From Butyriboletus loyo (lineage: Eukaryota; Basidiomycota; Agaricomycetes; Boletales; Boletaceae): a DNA stretch of 64,000 bases. Position numbers and translations under genes: made by a program. This document shows positions 48,022 to 58,016 of the stretch, piece by piece. The stretch covers positions 30,110-94,109 of the forward strand of contig JBBPSI010000093.1 in the NCBI GenBank assembly GCA_038093515.1, in the 5' to 3' direction. The notes under the pieces are model-generated. The model was given only the letters and a program-made list of their open reading frames with translations. It did no database searches and was not told the DNA's origin. The stretch's first letter is position 1; every line of letters begins with the position of its first letter.

Positions 48022-49835
48022 CTAAAACACGATCTTTTGAGATCGACTAGGTAAGATGGCTGCTGACTGGCGCTGAGTTTGCGCGAGGGCGGCACCTGGC
48101 TTGGCACGTCGTGTGTGCGGTCGATCATGGCCTGCACGGTCAGGCCGCCCTGAACGGGGCGTCGTCGTCGTCGTCGTTTCTGCCAGTGTGCCTGCACCAC
48201 CCGCGTCATCCTCTCGTTCGGTATACAGGGGTCGGCGTTGCCTAGTATACGACGCGTTTGCGGAACCCTTTTGCGGGGGGGGCCTGCTTTTCCGATTGCG
48301 GTCTCCCAATGCCACTGCATTTCGAGGACCGCCGCCCCGTCGGACGGCGTCGGGAGAGGCGTACTCGACTACGAGGTCGCGCCCGTTCAAGCGATGGTTT
48401 CGAGGGTTGACGAGTGCCTCGGTAGCATGCTCGATGCTCGTAAAGTCGACGAATGCGAACCTGATTGAATCGATTTTGTCGTCGTCGTGACGTGTCGCAT
48501 AACACCAACCAAAAAAAAAAAAAGAGTCGAGGAAAAGTCGTTCGTTGTCAGTGAGCGATTGTGACGGGGAAAAAAAAAGATACAAGATTAGATACTGACC
48601 CTTTGCAAGCACCACTGTCTTCGAACGTGCCCATACGGATCTTTCGTATCCACACGGCTTTCAATTTCACTACTCCGTCCTCATCCTTGCCCGCACCCTG
48701 ATCCCGTTCCCCCGCCTTGCCATCGACCCCCTTCCCCTTGTCCCCGTGCCCCCAATACCGGTGCGCCTCAAACAGTTCCCGGATCGACACCTCCGTCGTC
48801 TCAAACCCGAGATTACCCAGAAACAACGTCGGCGCAGGTGGTTGTTTCTGCGCACGCAATATCTTTTGCCCTGTCTTGGACAGACCCTTCCCATTTGCCA
48901 TCGTGGCGTTCTTGACCTGTTCCTCGCCCTCTCCTCCTCCGCCAGCCCCTTCGGAAGGCTCCGTCTTGGCTTTAGTGGGTCGTCCGGTAAAGTCGTCCCC
49001 TGTATCGTACATTGAGTACTGGTCGTCGTCTGATAGACATGGAAGAGGGAGGGGGTACAGGGAGAGGGGGGAAAAGGAAGAGGGGAAATGAGAGGAAAGA
49101 CGTACCATCTTTGATGAGCAGCTTTCGGCCGTCGAGGTGACCCTCGGAGAGCGTGATCGCGATCGTTTTTGCTTCTGGCGTTTCGAAATCGACATACGCG
49201 AACCTATAGTGCACACATGGTCACAACGCCATCCATATGATATATACATTTCCCAGCAGGCGGAAAAGCTTTCCAAAAGAAAAAAAAGACACAGAGAATA
49301 TGAGGAGAAAGTGAGGAGATGACAACACGCACCCCATGTTCTCGCCTTGCACCTGCTTTCCGCGTCGCATAGGCATGTGAACCCGCGTGGTCGTCCCAGC
49401 GCCATCAAAGAACCCCTGGAGGGCATCCTGAGTCGTCCGAAAAGACAAATTCCCCACCCATATCGAGTTTTGACGTTTTTGCCGTCTGGGGTCGTCCGCT
49501 GAAACGTCCGCCTCGGCTTTGGCTTTGGAATGAACGTTGGAGGGAGGTGAAGCACCCGTGCGATCGTCGAGCTCCCGCGCAGCCGTGAGATGGTCTCGTT
49601 TCTGCTTTTTCTTCTGCCGTCTCCGTTCAGCGTGTGAGAGGACGGTGTCGTCCGTTGGAGGTAAATGTTGCGGAGCGTCCGAGTCTTCTTCGTCAGCACT
49701 GCTGCTTGCATCCGATGTGTCAGGGCCTTCGGAGCTCTCTGATGATTCCACCTCGATTTGTTTTCGTTTTCTCTTTCTCGTTTGCACGGGGGAACTGCTA
49801 GATTCCGAGGACGACGCTGACGACAAGGAAGGCAT
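48022..49835 (-). CDS. Nop13-like nucleolar RNA-binding protein, two RRMs
   Basis: A protein with two RNA-recognition motifs and basic/acidic flanks, like yeast Nop13. The start at 49835 gives MPSLSSASSSESSSS, KRKRKQIEVESSESSE and RRRQKKKQKRD (nuclear/nucleolar-type basic run). RRM1: NSIWVGNLSFRTTQDALQGF (RNP2) and, after an intron, FAYVDFETPEAKTIAITLSE (RNP1). RRM2: APTLFLGNLGFETTEVSIRE (RNP2) and, after another intron, FAFVDFTSIEHATEALVNPR followed by LNGRDLVVEYA. A poly-Thr run near 48160 comes from a GTC/GAC repeat. The C-terminus is rich in Arg, Ser and Gln, ending SRSQKIVF. Ribosome biogenesis is the likely process, inferred from family. Introns are short with polypyrimidine tracts. Confidence 0.85.
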
Positions 49836-50144
49836 GCTATGAGCGGATGTTGAAGAACCTGAGCGAACTCAGAACTGGATTGACTTCAAGATCAACGCTT
49901 CAAGTTGGTTATTTCCAGATCGGGCAAGCCACCACGAATGTCCTTGGACTCAACGACCAACTTTTCGTTTGGATCGCTTCGCTGAGGTCGTGTGTATTTA
50001 CTACTTCTCTTGTCGAGCATTCGCGGTTGAATACAGTCGCGAGGCGGAAGCTTTCCTCCTCGAACGAGTTCTGAATTGTTCGACAGCAGTACTGATGAGA
50101 AAGCAAATACAGCAGGGTAAAGCGAGAGAGGGAACGAGAGTCAG
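49836..50144. other. Intergenic, Nop13-like promoter and 3' end of TPR-CHAT gene
   Basis: Nothing distinct is seen. Confidence 0.4.
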
Positions 50145-53138
50145 CTAGGCACCGAGATGTATATATAAGACACGTTGATCCAATGCTACATCCACCAATT
50201 TTTTCATCGTCTTGTTCAACGCGAACGCTGCGCGGGTATGATCTAAACCACCAGACTCGTCCTTCATATTACCGTAAAACATCGACGTGATCTTGTTCGT
50301 CTCGCCATCGTCCACTGCCCACATCGTCCCTATCACAGAACCAAACCCGGCGAACTGCATCGCCGACGCCAGATGGATCACCTCATCCGGACTCTCTTCG
50401 TCTCCAACAGTCGTGTGACAGGCGGAGAGGTAGGCAAACTCGGAATTCTCTAAGTTGCACTGCATGATTCGTTGGATAGTGAAGTGTCCATCGTGGAGAG
50501 CGAACGCAGACTCGAATGGTTGTTTGCGGTTGGGAAGACCATGACACGCAAAGTGCACCCAGTCGCTCTTGTCAAGTTCTTCGGTGACCCGGGCAATGCA
50601 GGATTCAGGTCCCTCGATGCGCGTGAACGTGGCGAGGCCATCGATGCACTGACCAATGTTGGTGAGCTCGGCGCCTACAGAAACGAGTTCAGTCTCGCCA
50701 ATGGCTCCCGCTTGACCTATGGCAACGAAACGTTTCACTTTTTTTGTTGTAGAATGCGAGAGATTGTGCCGTCTGGCACGAATGAGGGCAGTGAGTGTGG
50801 GGGTGTAAGACGAGATGTAGAGATCGGCGAGTTTCCGTCCACCCTTCCTGAACGGTCCGACGGCATGAATGGGAAGAGAAGAGAATTCGGCGGTGGGGCA
50901 CCACCAGATCCGTGATTGAAGTGGATGTACTGTCTTGAGGAAATCGACTATAGGGGAAACGACCTCATCCCAGAGTTCCCGCAACCTGATGCAGAGTTCT
51001 CTCGTCACGTCCATTGACTTTGCGCGCACAGTCAAAGTACGGAACTTCGAAGACAGTTCTCGAATATCTTGCTTTGTAACTGACAACGGAATGTGAACAG
51101 GATCCTGGTCAATTAAGACAACGAGAGCATCACAGCTATGCTCGCTCGCATTCAGAATGATGACAGGACCCTCGCAGGATGCCTGTTGGAGATCGGAAAA
51201 GAGCGAGGGCAGAAGAAAACGTGAGAGTCCGGGTAACTCGCGGATATTGGTCACGACTTTGTTCAAATCGACGTTGAGATGACACACCCGATCATGCTGA
51301 TCTGCACCAGGTGAATCGAGGGCTCTGCGAATGAGCAAAGTCAGTTGCGTGAACTCGTCTGCCAACTTCTTTCCTCCCGGGCCGGATGAAATGACATCGT
51401 CAAGCGGGGAACGGAGGCAAGTGAGCTGGCTCCAAAAGACACCCCGACCTTGTTCTAGAAGCTCGACCGCACCGGTGGGAGAGTGGTTACGAAGACAAGC
51501 TGAGAACGCGTCCACTGCCAGTGACGACGTGAGGCCCTTGAGGACAGTCAAATGCTGAGGTAAGGATGGCAGAGTGGCAAGGTGATGAACAAGTAGTCGA
51601 AGTGATGTTTCGTATGCGAGAAGTGTCGTGGGATGTTGAAATGCTTCAGCTACACGGATCCATTCTCTCGCGGCAGACAGATCTGTGGAAGATACCATTT
51701 GTGGCACATACGCCAGCTTAGAATAGAGATTGAATATCTCCTCCTTGTCCTCTAACTGACTCGATTGTGTGAAGCGAGTATGGAGGTAGCCTGTGAGGTT
51801 GTTCAATGACTGTGATCGATCTGGGTGCCCCAGTGGACGAAGTGCGAGTGCATCGTGGCCGAGGGAAATGGCCTCGTTGAGGTCTTCCATCGTCCCGAGC
51901 TGGTTGTACCGAGCAGAGAGATCATTTGAAAGATTGTTCAAGGACATTGACCGATCCGGGTGACCCAGTGGGTGGAGCATCAGTGCATCTCGGTTGAGGA
52001 CGATGGCCTCATTGAGGTCCTCTACTGCCCCAAGCTGCTTGTACCGGGTGGAGAGACAATTCGCGAGGTTGTTCAAAGAACTTGATCGATTAGGATGCCC
52101 CGGTGGGTGAAGCACCAGTGCATTACGGCCAAGGACAATGGCCTCATTTATGTCCTCCACTGCACCGAGTTGCTCATACCGAGTGGAGAGACGAGCTGTA
52201 AGGTTGTTCAATGACTGTGATCGATCTGGGTAACCTGGTGGGCGAAGCGCCAGTGCGTCCCGGTCGAGGACAATGGCCTCGTTGAGGTCCTCTATTGCCC
52301 CGAGCTGGTTGTAGCGAGTGGAGAGATGAACTGCAAGATTGTTCAAGGACATTGACCGATCCGGGTGGCCCAGCGGGCGAAGTGCCAGTGCTTCTCGGTC
52401 GAGGACAATGGCCTCGTTCAGGTCCTCCAATGCCCCAAGTTGGTTGTACCGAGTGGAGAGATTCGTCGCGAGGTTGTTCAAGGACATCGACTGATCTGGG
52501 TGCCCCAGTGGGTGAGGCGCCAGTGCATCTCGATTAAGAACAATGGCCTCGTTGAGGTCTTCTATCGCCCCAAGCTGCTTGTACCGAACAGAGAGAGCGA
52601 GTGCAAGGTTGTTCAAAGATGCCGGCCGATCCTGATGCCCCAGTGGGCGAAGTTCTAGTGCTTTTCGGTCGAGGACAATGGCCTCCTCGAGGTCTATTAG
52701 CACCCCGAGCTGGTTGTAACGATCACGAAGATGACTTGAAAGCCATGTCAGGGATACAGATTGCTTGCAGTGGCCGGGTGGGCAAAGTTCAAGTGCTTCC
52801 CGATCGAGGGCAATCGCTTCGTCGATGTAGTAGTTGGTCCCACCTCCTTGCTTAAACTTGGCGACGAGGGCTTTCGCCCGTGAATGCAACTCTTCAACTG
52901 GTAGGCACATCATTTCATTGTTCTCCACGCCGACAGAGCGAGACAAGTACCTTCTAAACTCGTTAGAATCGACCGAATAAATCTGAACATAGTGCATTGG
53001 AAAAACGATGAGATATTGTACCAGGCCCAAACATTCCGCACTGGCAATACAATAGTACATACCCAAATGCCGCAATGGGAACACTGGGTCAAGAAAAAAG
53101 GGCGATACAGATATGAAAGTAATTAACAGTGTCGCCAT
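50145..53138 (-). CDS. TPR-CHAT protein, caspase-like protease candidate
   Basis: A single unbroken frame of 997 codons. Residues 1-60 are hydrophobic. Codons from M76 (MMCLPVEELHSRAKALVAKF) onwards look like the family, so the true start may be M76 at 52913. Eight TPR units of exactly 45 residues follow (about 97-460), with consensus DLNEAIVLDRxALxLRPLGH then PDRSxSLNNLAxxLSTRYNQ and LGAxE, and then a helical linker (REWIRVAEAFQHPTTLLAYE, VELLEQGRGVFWSQL). The C-terminal third is a CHAT peptidase domain. The likely catalytic His is H866 in WVHFACHGLPN and the Cys is C907 in FAYLSACHTTVGDE. AMQFAGFGSVIGTMWAVDD also fits the fold. Both residues are intact, so protease activity is likely but unproven. 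Substrate unknown. Neighbours (Nop13-like and a coiled-coil protein) give no functional hint. Confidence 0.88.
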   Translation of the reverse strand: MATLLITFISVSPFFLDPVFPLRHLGMYYCIASAECLGLVQYLIVFPMHYVQIYSVDSNEFRRYLSRSVGVENNEMMCLPVEELHSRAKALVAKFKQGGGTNYYIDEAIALDREALELCPPGHCKQSVSLTWLSSHLRDRYNQLGVLIDLEEAIVLDRKALELRPLGHQDRPASLNNLALALSVRYKQLGAIEDLNEAIVLNRDALAPHPLGHPDQSMSLNNLATNLSTRYNQLGALEDLNEAIVLDREALALRPLGHPDRSMSLNNLAVHLSTRYNQLGAIEDLNEAIVLDRDALALRPPGYPDRSQSLNNLTARLSTRYEQLGAVEDINEAIVLGRNALVLHPPGHPNRSSSLNNLANCLSTRYKQLGAVEDLNEAIVLNRDALMLHPLGHPDRSMSLNNLSNDLSARYNQLGTMEDLNEAISLGHDALALRPLGHPDRSQSLNNLTGYLHTRFTQSSQLEDKEEIFNLYSKLAYVPQMVSSTDLSAAREWIRVAEAFQHPTTLLAYETSLRLLVHHLATLPSLPQHLTVLKGLTSSLAVDAFSACLRNHSPTGAVELLEQGRGVFWSQLTCLRSPLDDVISSGPGGKKLADEFTQLTLLIRRALDSPGADQHDRVCHLNVDLNKVVTNIRELPGLSRFLLPSLFSDLQQASCEGPVIILNASEHSCDALVVLIDQDPVHIPLSVTKQDIRELSSKFRTLTVRAKSMDVTRELCIRLRELWDEVVSPIVDFLKTVHPLQSRIWWCPTAEFSSLPIHAVGPFRKGGRKLADLYISSYTPTLTALIRARRHNLSHSTTKKVKRFVAIGQAGAIGETELVSVGAELTNIGQCIDGLATFTRIEGPESCIARVTEELDKSDWVHFACHGLPNRKQPFESAFALHDGHFTIQRIMQCNLENSEFAYLSACHTTVGDEESPDEVIHLASAMQFAGFGSVIGTMWAVDDGETNKITSMFYGNMKDESGGLDHTRAAFALNKTMKKLVDVALDQRVLYIHLGA
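51752..52850 (-). repeat. Eight tandem 135-base repeats encoding TPR units
   Basis: The motif GGCCTC(G/A)TT recurs at 51871, 52006, 52141, 52276, 52411, 52546 and 52681, exactly 135 bases apart, with a degraded eighth unit at about 52815. No indels disturb the frame. Adjacent units are highly alike at DNA level. Confidence 0.9.
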
Positions 53139-53672
53139 TCATTGGATCCCCAAGCAAATTCGTCCAATTTGTTCGAACAATCCACTGGCCTGCTGCCTGT
53201 GACAGCCTGGAGTTCCTAGTGAGTACTTTCTATATGGAATGTTAGTCTAGAGCTCCAACATCACCATCAAAGCCGACTTTGACGACAAACACTGCTGGTG
53301 TCATGATCTCGGAGCATTGTTACGCGTCTAGCTCGTCTTCGTCCTCATCATTATTTGCCGACCTGAAGGTAATCAATATCCTTCGAGGTTCCCAGGATGC
53401 CGAAGCTCACAACCAAAGAAACAACCCACCCGTAGAAGTGTGAATCAAGGTGTTGTTTCCGATTTACCTACTCTACTCGAGACATGTCTCCAATCTACCT
53501 AGCTAAGATCGGACATGAAGATACGACCAGGTCAGTATACAAGGCATACAACATTATTATACTCTTGAGCTATCTCCGTCCGAAAATGAGAAGAAGGAAG
53601 CATCGAAAGAACGAGGACACAAAAGAAAGCGTACATCCGCACCAACATAGATGCTAGCCCCAACTCGATGGC
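53139..53672. other. Intergenic
   Basis: No gene is seen. It should hold the promoter of the TPR-CHAT gene. Confidence 0.4.
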
Positions 53673-56210
53673 CTACCTCCTCGAGCCTATCTTCTTCCGC
53701 CCAGCCTCTTCCAGCACACTCTTTGGACCCCGCCTCGCCATCGCCCACACAAAGACGACGATGATGATTGCAAACTGTAACCACAACCAGATTTCCAGCA
53801 CGAAGGCCACGATACCCCGTTGTCGCGGTGCAGGCGGCGACGCTGCTGCCAACTCGCCCCTCGATCGCGTCCCCATTGCAGAACGTCCTTTGTCATCCCG
53901 TAAATCCAAAGACAAGGCGATCTCGGCCTTGCTCCGATTCATTGTGTCCACGATCGCTTCAAAAGCGTTGGCGAGCTGTTCAGGGACAGGCATCGATGGT
54001 CGATCCATGTCGAGGCTATTGCGTTTGTTCGCGGGAATAAGTGTCCCACCGAATCGTCCTTCCTTCCAGTGGGTCGCCCGCATACGTATTGTCTGTGATT
54101 TTCGGCGCTGCTTCTCAATGGGCGGGACTGATTGTGAGTCTGACTCGCTTGAAATGCTACGATGCTGGCCCCCCTGCCAGGATCCAGGCTGAAGTGCGGT
54201 GCTTCTTCGGGAAGGGGACACAGCTGGTGTGAACACACCGGAAGGGCGTTCTGGTTCCGGCCGTGTGTGAAGAGGCGACATAGATACAGCGCTGGCAGCG
54301 CCTTCAGCACCGGGGATGATCGACGTCAGACTGACGATGCTTGGGGTTCGGAAATGAAGATTATCAGTACTGCCACCTTGTCCTGCACCACCGTCCCAGC
54401 TTCCATCGAATGCAGCCCCAAGTTCACTGTCAAGCGTGGGATGGCGAAGAGTATTTTCAATGGGAGAGGATGCAGTTCCTGGCAAGCTTGGGGACAGAAT
54501 CGGTGACGGGGAGCGGGTCGTAGGAGTCATAGTAGATGTATTACTTGGTTGAGGAACGAATGGCACTGGCGGTAATCCGGGAATCATCATATCGAGCACT
54601 GATACCGCGGTTTCGGAAACAGGCGAACTTGGAAATCCAACCTCCTCTCGAGGTGAATCAAAAAGACCGACGACTGAACGCCGCACTTTAGGGTGGGCGA
54701 CGACGGGAACATGGTCCGGAAGAACAGGGTACTTCAAGCTACTCTGCATATCTGCATTAATACCGCCGTCAAAGTCGATGGAAGCTTCGGTTGAAAGAGT
54801 ACGACGCAAGCTGGCGAACCGAATAGTCTCATTTGCTTCGTCATTCCCAGCGCTTGGACTCCCTTCGCTTGCCTCAGCGATCCATTCGACGTCTTCCCCG
54901 TCCCCTAGGCTTTCGTAAACAAGACGAAGGCTCGTTGCATCTTTCTGTACTGTCTGCAACTGAGAAACCGTCCGCACTTGTTGTTCAGTGATCTGGACAT
55001 TAGTTTCCTCGAGTTCTTGTATCTTAAGCAGGAGCTGAGACACGAGAGCGTACTCGTGAGTCAAAGTCACTGGTGATTGGATGGACGAAGGGAATCGGAA
55101 ATGGTGTGATAGGGAGGCGGATCGCGAGAGCCCAGCTTGCAGAGTCACCCTTCTGGGCCGTTCATCGATGGTATCCTTGTCGACGCCGTGTGGTCGGACG
55201 ACAGCTTCTGAAATGTGCCTACGTCTGGGTGGAAACCTGTTGTTGGAACCGTGTTGCACGGAGAGCGCACCCCCTGGAGCGAAGTCCCGTATTTCGGTTT
55301 CCTGACCACCACTGCCTGCCTTGCTTCGCAATGCACGCAATCTCTCCTCCCTCTCTTGTCTCCTTCTCTCGGCCTCTTCGCCTCTCAGGGCAGCGCTCTC
55401 GCTGACAACCCTGGCCTTTTTCTCGAGCTCGTCGCTTCTTGCGCGTGTTTTGTCAAGCTCGTCTCGTAGTCCCTGAATCTCTCTCTCCAAATTCCTGAGT
55501 TTCCTGCGACCTGCCTGATCAGCTTGGTTGGACTCGGCTTCAAGCTTTTCGAGTTTAGTGAGCAATTCCGCATTCTGATCTGACAAGAGAGCCAAGTCCG
55601 CAGGCGACACAGAAACCCGACGATACCGTGGTCGAGTACGTGAGATGTGCACGCTGGCGTTCGCAGACGCACGCGAATTGTCTGCACTATAATAGTGTGG
55701 CGACTGCGGTAACTGAGAGTCGGGTGACATGGGTGAGGGAGTGGAAGACCCCACCGGCGAAGATGACACAGGGGAAGGCGGTAAGCGAGCCAACAACGCC
55801 TGGTGTCTACTCTTCAACTCCAGGTTGTCCTCGTACAGGCTCTTACAGACTGCACTCGTCATGTTGAGCTCTGCAGTAGGTTACAGGTTAGAAGGTTCGC
55901 GGCAACGGCAGCGGAAGCTGGGGTACTCACCGAGTTCCCGGTCCTTGATGATTTCGTCGGCTTTGTGGAGGAGATCGGAGAGTTCTTCTCTCGATTGATC
56001 GTTCCACTGTTCCGATTGCGTGGAGAAGGGGAAGTGGGCCCAGTCACCCCGCAGGGATTCGTCAGAGAGCTTTCTATGCTCATTCGACGAGGGCGGGTCG
56101 TCGGGCAGCGATGGACGGTACGGAGGTGGTGGGGATGATTTGACTTGGGAAGAGGCGCGCCGTGACCTAGCAGGAGGCCGAGGGCGTGGGGTAATTGAAC
56201 CGGCTAGCAT
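53673..56210 (-). CDS. Coiled-coil protein with C-terminal membrane anchor, unknown function
   Basis: Two exons. The first, from MLAGSITPRPRPPARSRRAS at 56210, ends ELSDLLHKADEIIKDRELG. A short intron joins it to LNMTSAVCKSLYEDNLELKS and a 729-codon frame. Coiled coil: residues after AELLTKLEKLEAESNQ, LRNLEREIQGLRDELDKTRA and RRRQEREERLRALRSKAG, with a second helix at LVSQLLLKIQELEETNVQIT. Then a long Ser/Pro/Thr-rich, probably disordered part. The C-terminus has one strong hydrophobic helix (IVAFVLEIWLWLQFAIIIVV) and a short basic tail (MARRGPKSVLEEAGRKKIGS), so it should be tail-anchored, facing the cytosol. I do not recognise a named family. A membrane tether or spindle/septum scaffold is possible. 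Confidence 0.78.
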
Positions 56211-56518
56211 CCAAATGAGCGAAGTAGTATATGTATGGCAAGGAAGATCCTTGTGATACGACCGCAGAGACGTGGTGTATTCCCCACTTAACGCAACGAC
56301 GTGGCAGAAAGGAAGATAGCAAACGTGAACACGTGAAGGAGAGGATTGGAAGGCTGAATGCGCATCAGACTGAAACCAAACAGTCGCTGTCGGTGGGACG
56401 AGGTGCAGCAAAAGAAGTTTTGTCTCCCCGGCCAAGAGCAGCCTTCAAAGTTTCATGTGGATTCAGTCCGGCTACGATCCATTTTTGACGCCGATTGTGG
56501 CTGCCGTGAGCTAGCAAC
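56211..56518. other. Intergenic before tRNA
   Basis: This is the promoter region of the coiled-coil gene. Nothing else seen. Confidence 0.4.
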
Positions 56519-56590
56519 GGCCGCCTGGCGAAATGGCATCGCGTCTGACTACGAATCAGGAGATTGTAGGTTCGATCCCTGCGGTGGTCA
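56519..56590 (+). tRNA. tRNA-Arg (anticodon ACG)
   Basis: A 72-base cloverleaf by eye. The acceptor stem GGCCGCC pairs with GGTGGTC (two G-U pairs), discriminator A. The D arm has GGCGAAATGGC. The anticodon arm TCTGA-CTACGAA-TCAGG gives anticodon ACG (A34, read as inosine). The T arm is GTAGG-TTCGATC-CCTGC. The B-box-like GGTTCGATCCC is present. There is no intron. The retroelement begins about 560 bases downstream. Confidence 0.9.
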
Positions 56591-56923
56591 CTTTCATTTT
56601 TTGTACTCCAACCATATTCATAGCGTTATCGAATTTCTACTTGCAGAACGGAAGAGTTTGCACGATTGTTAGGACTTCATTTTCTTCTTTCCGTTTCTCT
56701 ATGTTTCTATCACGTTCTTGATCTTTTCACAATATTCCATGCTTGCCCTAAAGCATACTTTGTATATATATACCTACAAGTCTCCTTTCTTGTTCTTTAC
56801 TTTTTGATTATTGATTTCTCTTAGGTATATATGTCTTGTTGAATTCTCTAGCTCATCTAATATTGATTTCTCTTAGCCATTGTTTTGTAGTTCCAACATT
56901 ATTGAAAAGTCACTCAAGTCTCC
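56591..56923. other. AT-rich sequence between tRNA and gag-like fragment
   Basis: This is clearly AT-rich with TATATATA runs. The 15-mer ATTGATTTCTCTTAG occurs twice, at 56810-56824 and 56862-56876. It could be the leader of a decayed retroelement. Confidence 0.4.
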
Positions 56924-57150
56924 TTGTCAATGTCGAGCCCCTGCTCCAAAGATGACCAGACTACTCCTCCATCCTCTTTCCTTCCATTTGTTGAGCCTTT
57001 GCTCCAAACAATGTCTTACGACCTTTACTGTCCCACAACACCTCAGCCCTGGGGGGATTTAGAAGCAACCCCCTCAGCAACCTCTGCTTCAGTTCAAATT
57101 ACACCTGACCTCGCTGCCCTCCTTCAGCAGTTTGAGGATCAAAACCAAAA
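56924..57150 (+). pseudogene. Possible gag-like 5' fragment, cut by the LTR
   Basis: The frame starts MSMSSPCSKDDQTTPPSS and reads through MSYDLYCPTTPQPWGDLEAT to ITPDLAALLQQFEDQNQNLT. At 57151 it runs into the LTR and stops eight codons later. The Gln/Asn/Leu-rich helix near the end resembles the N-terminal coiled coil of fungal retrotransposon Gag proteins. That likeness is weak, and it could instead be a truncated host gene. Opposite strand to the element next to it. Confidence 0.35.
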
Positions 57151-57974
57151 CCTTACGCTGATAGCGCACAATAACTAGCAGCGAGCACTTGACTAGGGGC
57201 TCGAGCCTAATAAGGAAATGGCCGACTCGCGTGAATGACGCTATCGAGTGTCTTGCAAAGCAAGTGTCGGCGAGATCTTGTGTGGTGGCGACCAGACAAG
57301 ATCGAGCAGGCTCTTATCGGCTTTATCGGCAAGAGATGGGTTATACTGCTAGATTACTATGCACTTGGTAGATGCGTAGAATTAGCTAGAGAAATCGTAC
57401 TACTCTAAGTACGAATATATATACTGCAGGGTATTGTGCACAGACCGAGCTGTGCGTGGCAGCGAGGGCAAAGGGCTATGAGTCTGTCCGAGTCATAGCG
57501 GCGAAAGTAGGAGGCAGCAAAGTGCCGGTAACGAGGGAGCTAAGCTCCGGGTAAGATGGCGACATCGTCAGCGAATAGGAAGAGCTGAAGGCGAAGCGAC
57601 AATGTCCATGAGGCGAGCCCCACAGGGCGAAGGGTACGCGAACGGCGGAGCCCTTGGATACGGGTCTCGATGCGAAGGTACTGACGCGTCGTAATCTAGT
57701 CACGTGCTAGTCACGTGATATAAGAAATGTCATTGGTCAAAGAAAAGGGGACGCGACAGCTCAGCTGAAGGTCTGGCCCGGCGGGGCGGGAAGACAGGGG
57801 CTATCTTGGTGCAATGGCACAGAGACTTGCAGGGGTGACCGGGGAAGTGGATAACGTCCACTAGGCGACTAAGGAGTGGGCGATGGGCGGCATCGTGAGG
57901 CGGCGGGGGCGGCGGGAACGCGTGAGCGTGGGAAAAACGAGTGGCAGGGTACGCTTAGGGGTAAAACTGTAACA
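57151..57974 (-). repeat. Left LTR (3' LTR of the minus-strand element), about 824 bases
   Basis: It ends in CTGTAACA at 57974. The other copy begins TGTTACGC, so the LTR has matching TGTTAC...GTAACA ends. Here the left edge reads CCTTACGC, with the first two bases changed from TG. By eye it differs from the other copy at roughly one base in twenty over the first 280 bases, including indels. Confidence 0.9.
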
Positions 57975-57984
57975 TTACCCCCCG
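57975..57984 (-). other. Polypurine tract of the LTR element
   Basis: On the minus strand CGGGGGGTAA lies directly before the LTR start TGTTAC, as expected for plus-strand priming. It is inferred from position and composition. Confidence 0.7.
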
Positions 57985-58016
57985 TACAAGATCGAAACTC
58001 CTGGTTCGATCAAACT

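Noticed and set aside
50145..53138. A multi-gene CHAT defence cluster like those of bacteria
   Set aside because: Flanking genes are a Nop13-like factor and a coiled-coil protein; no effector, nuclease or pore-forming gene is next to it.
52910..53138. N-terminal hydrophobic residues 1-60 of the TPR-CHAT frame as a membrane anchor
   Set aside because: Clear family likeness begins near M76 and the relic shows only weak matches further upstream; the extension may be untranslated.
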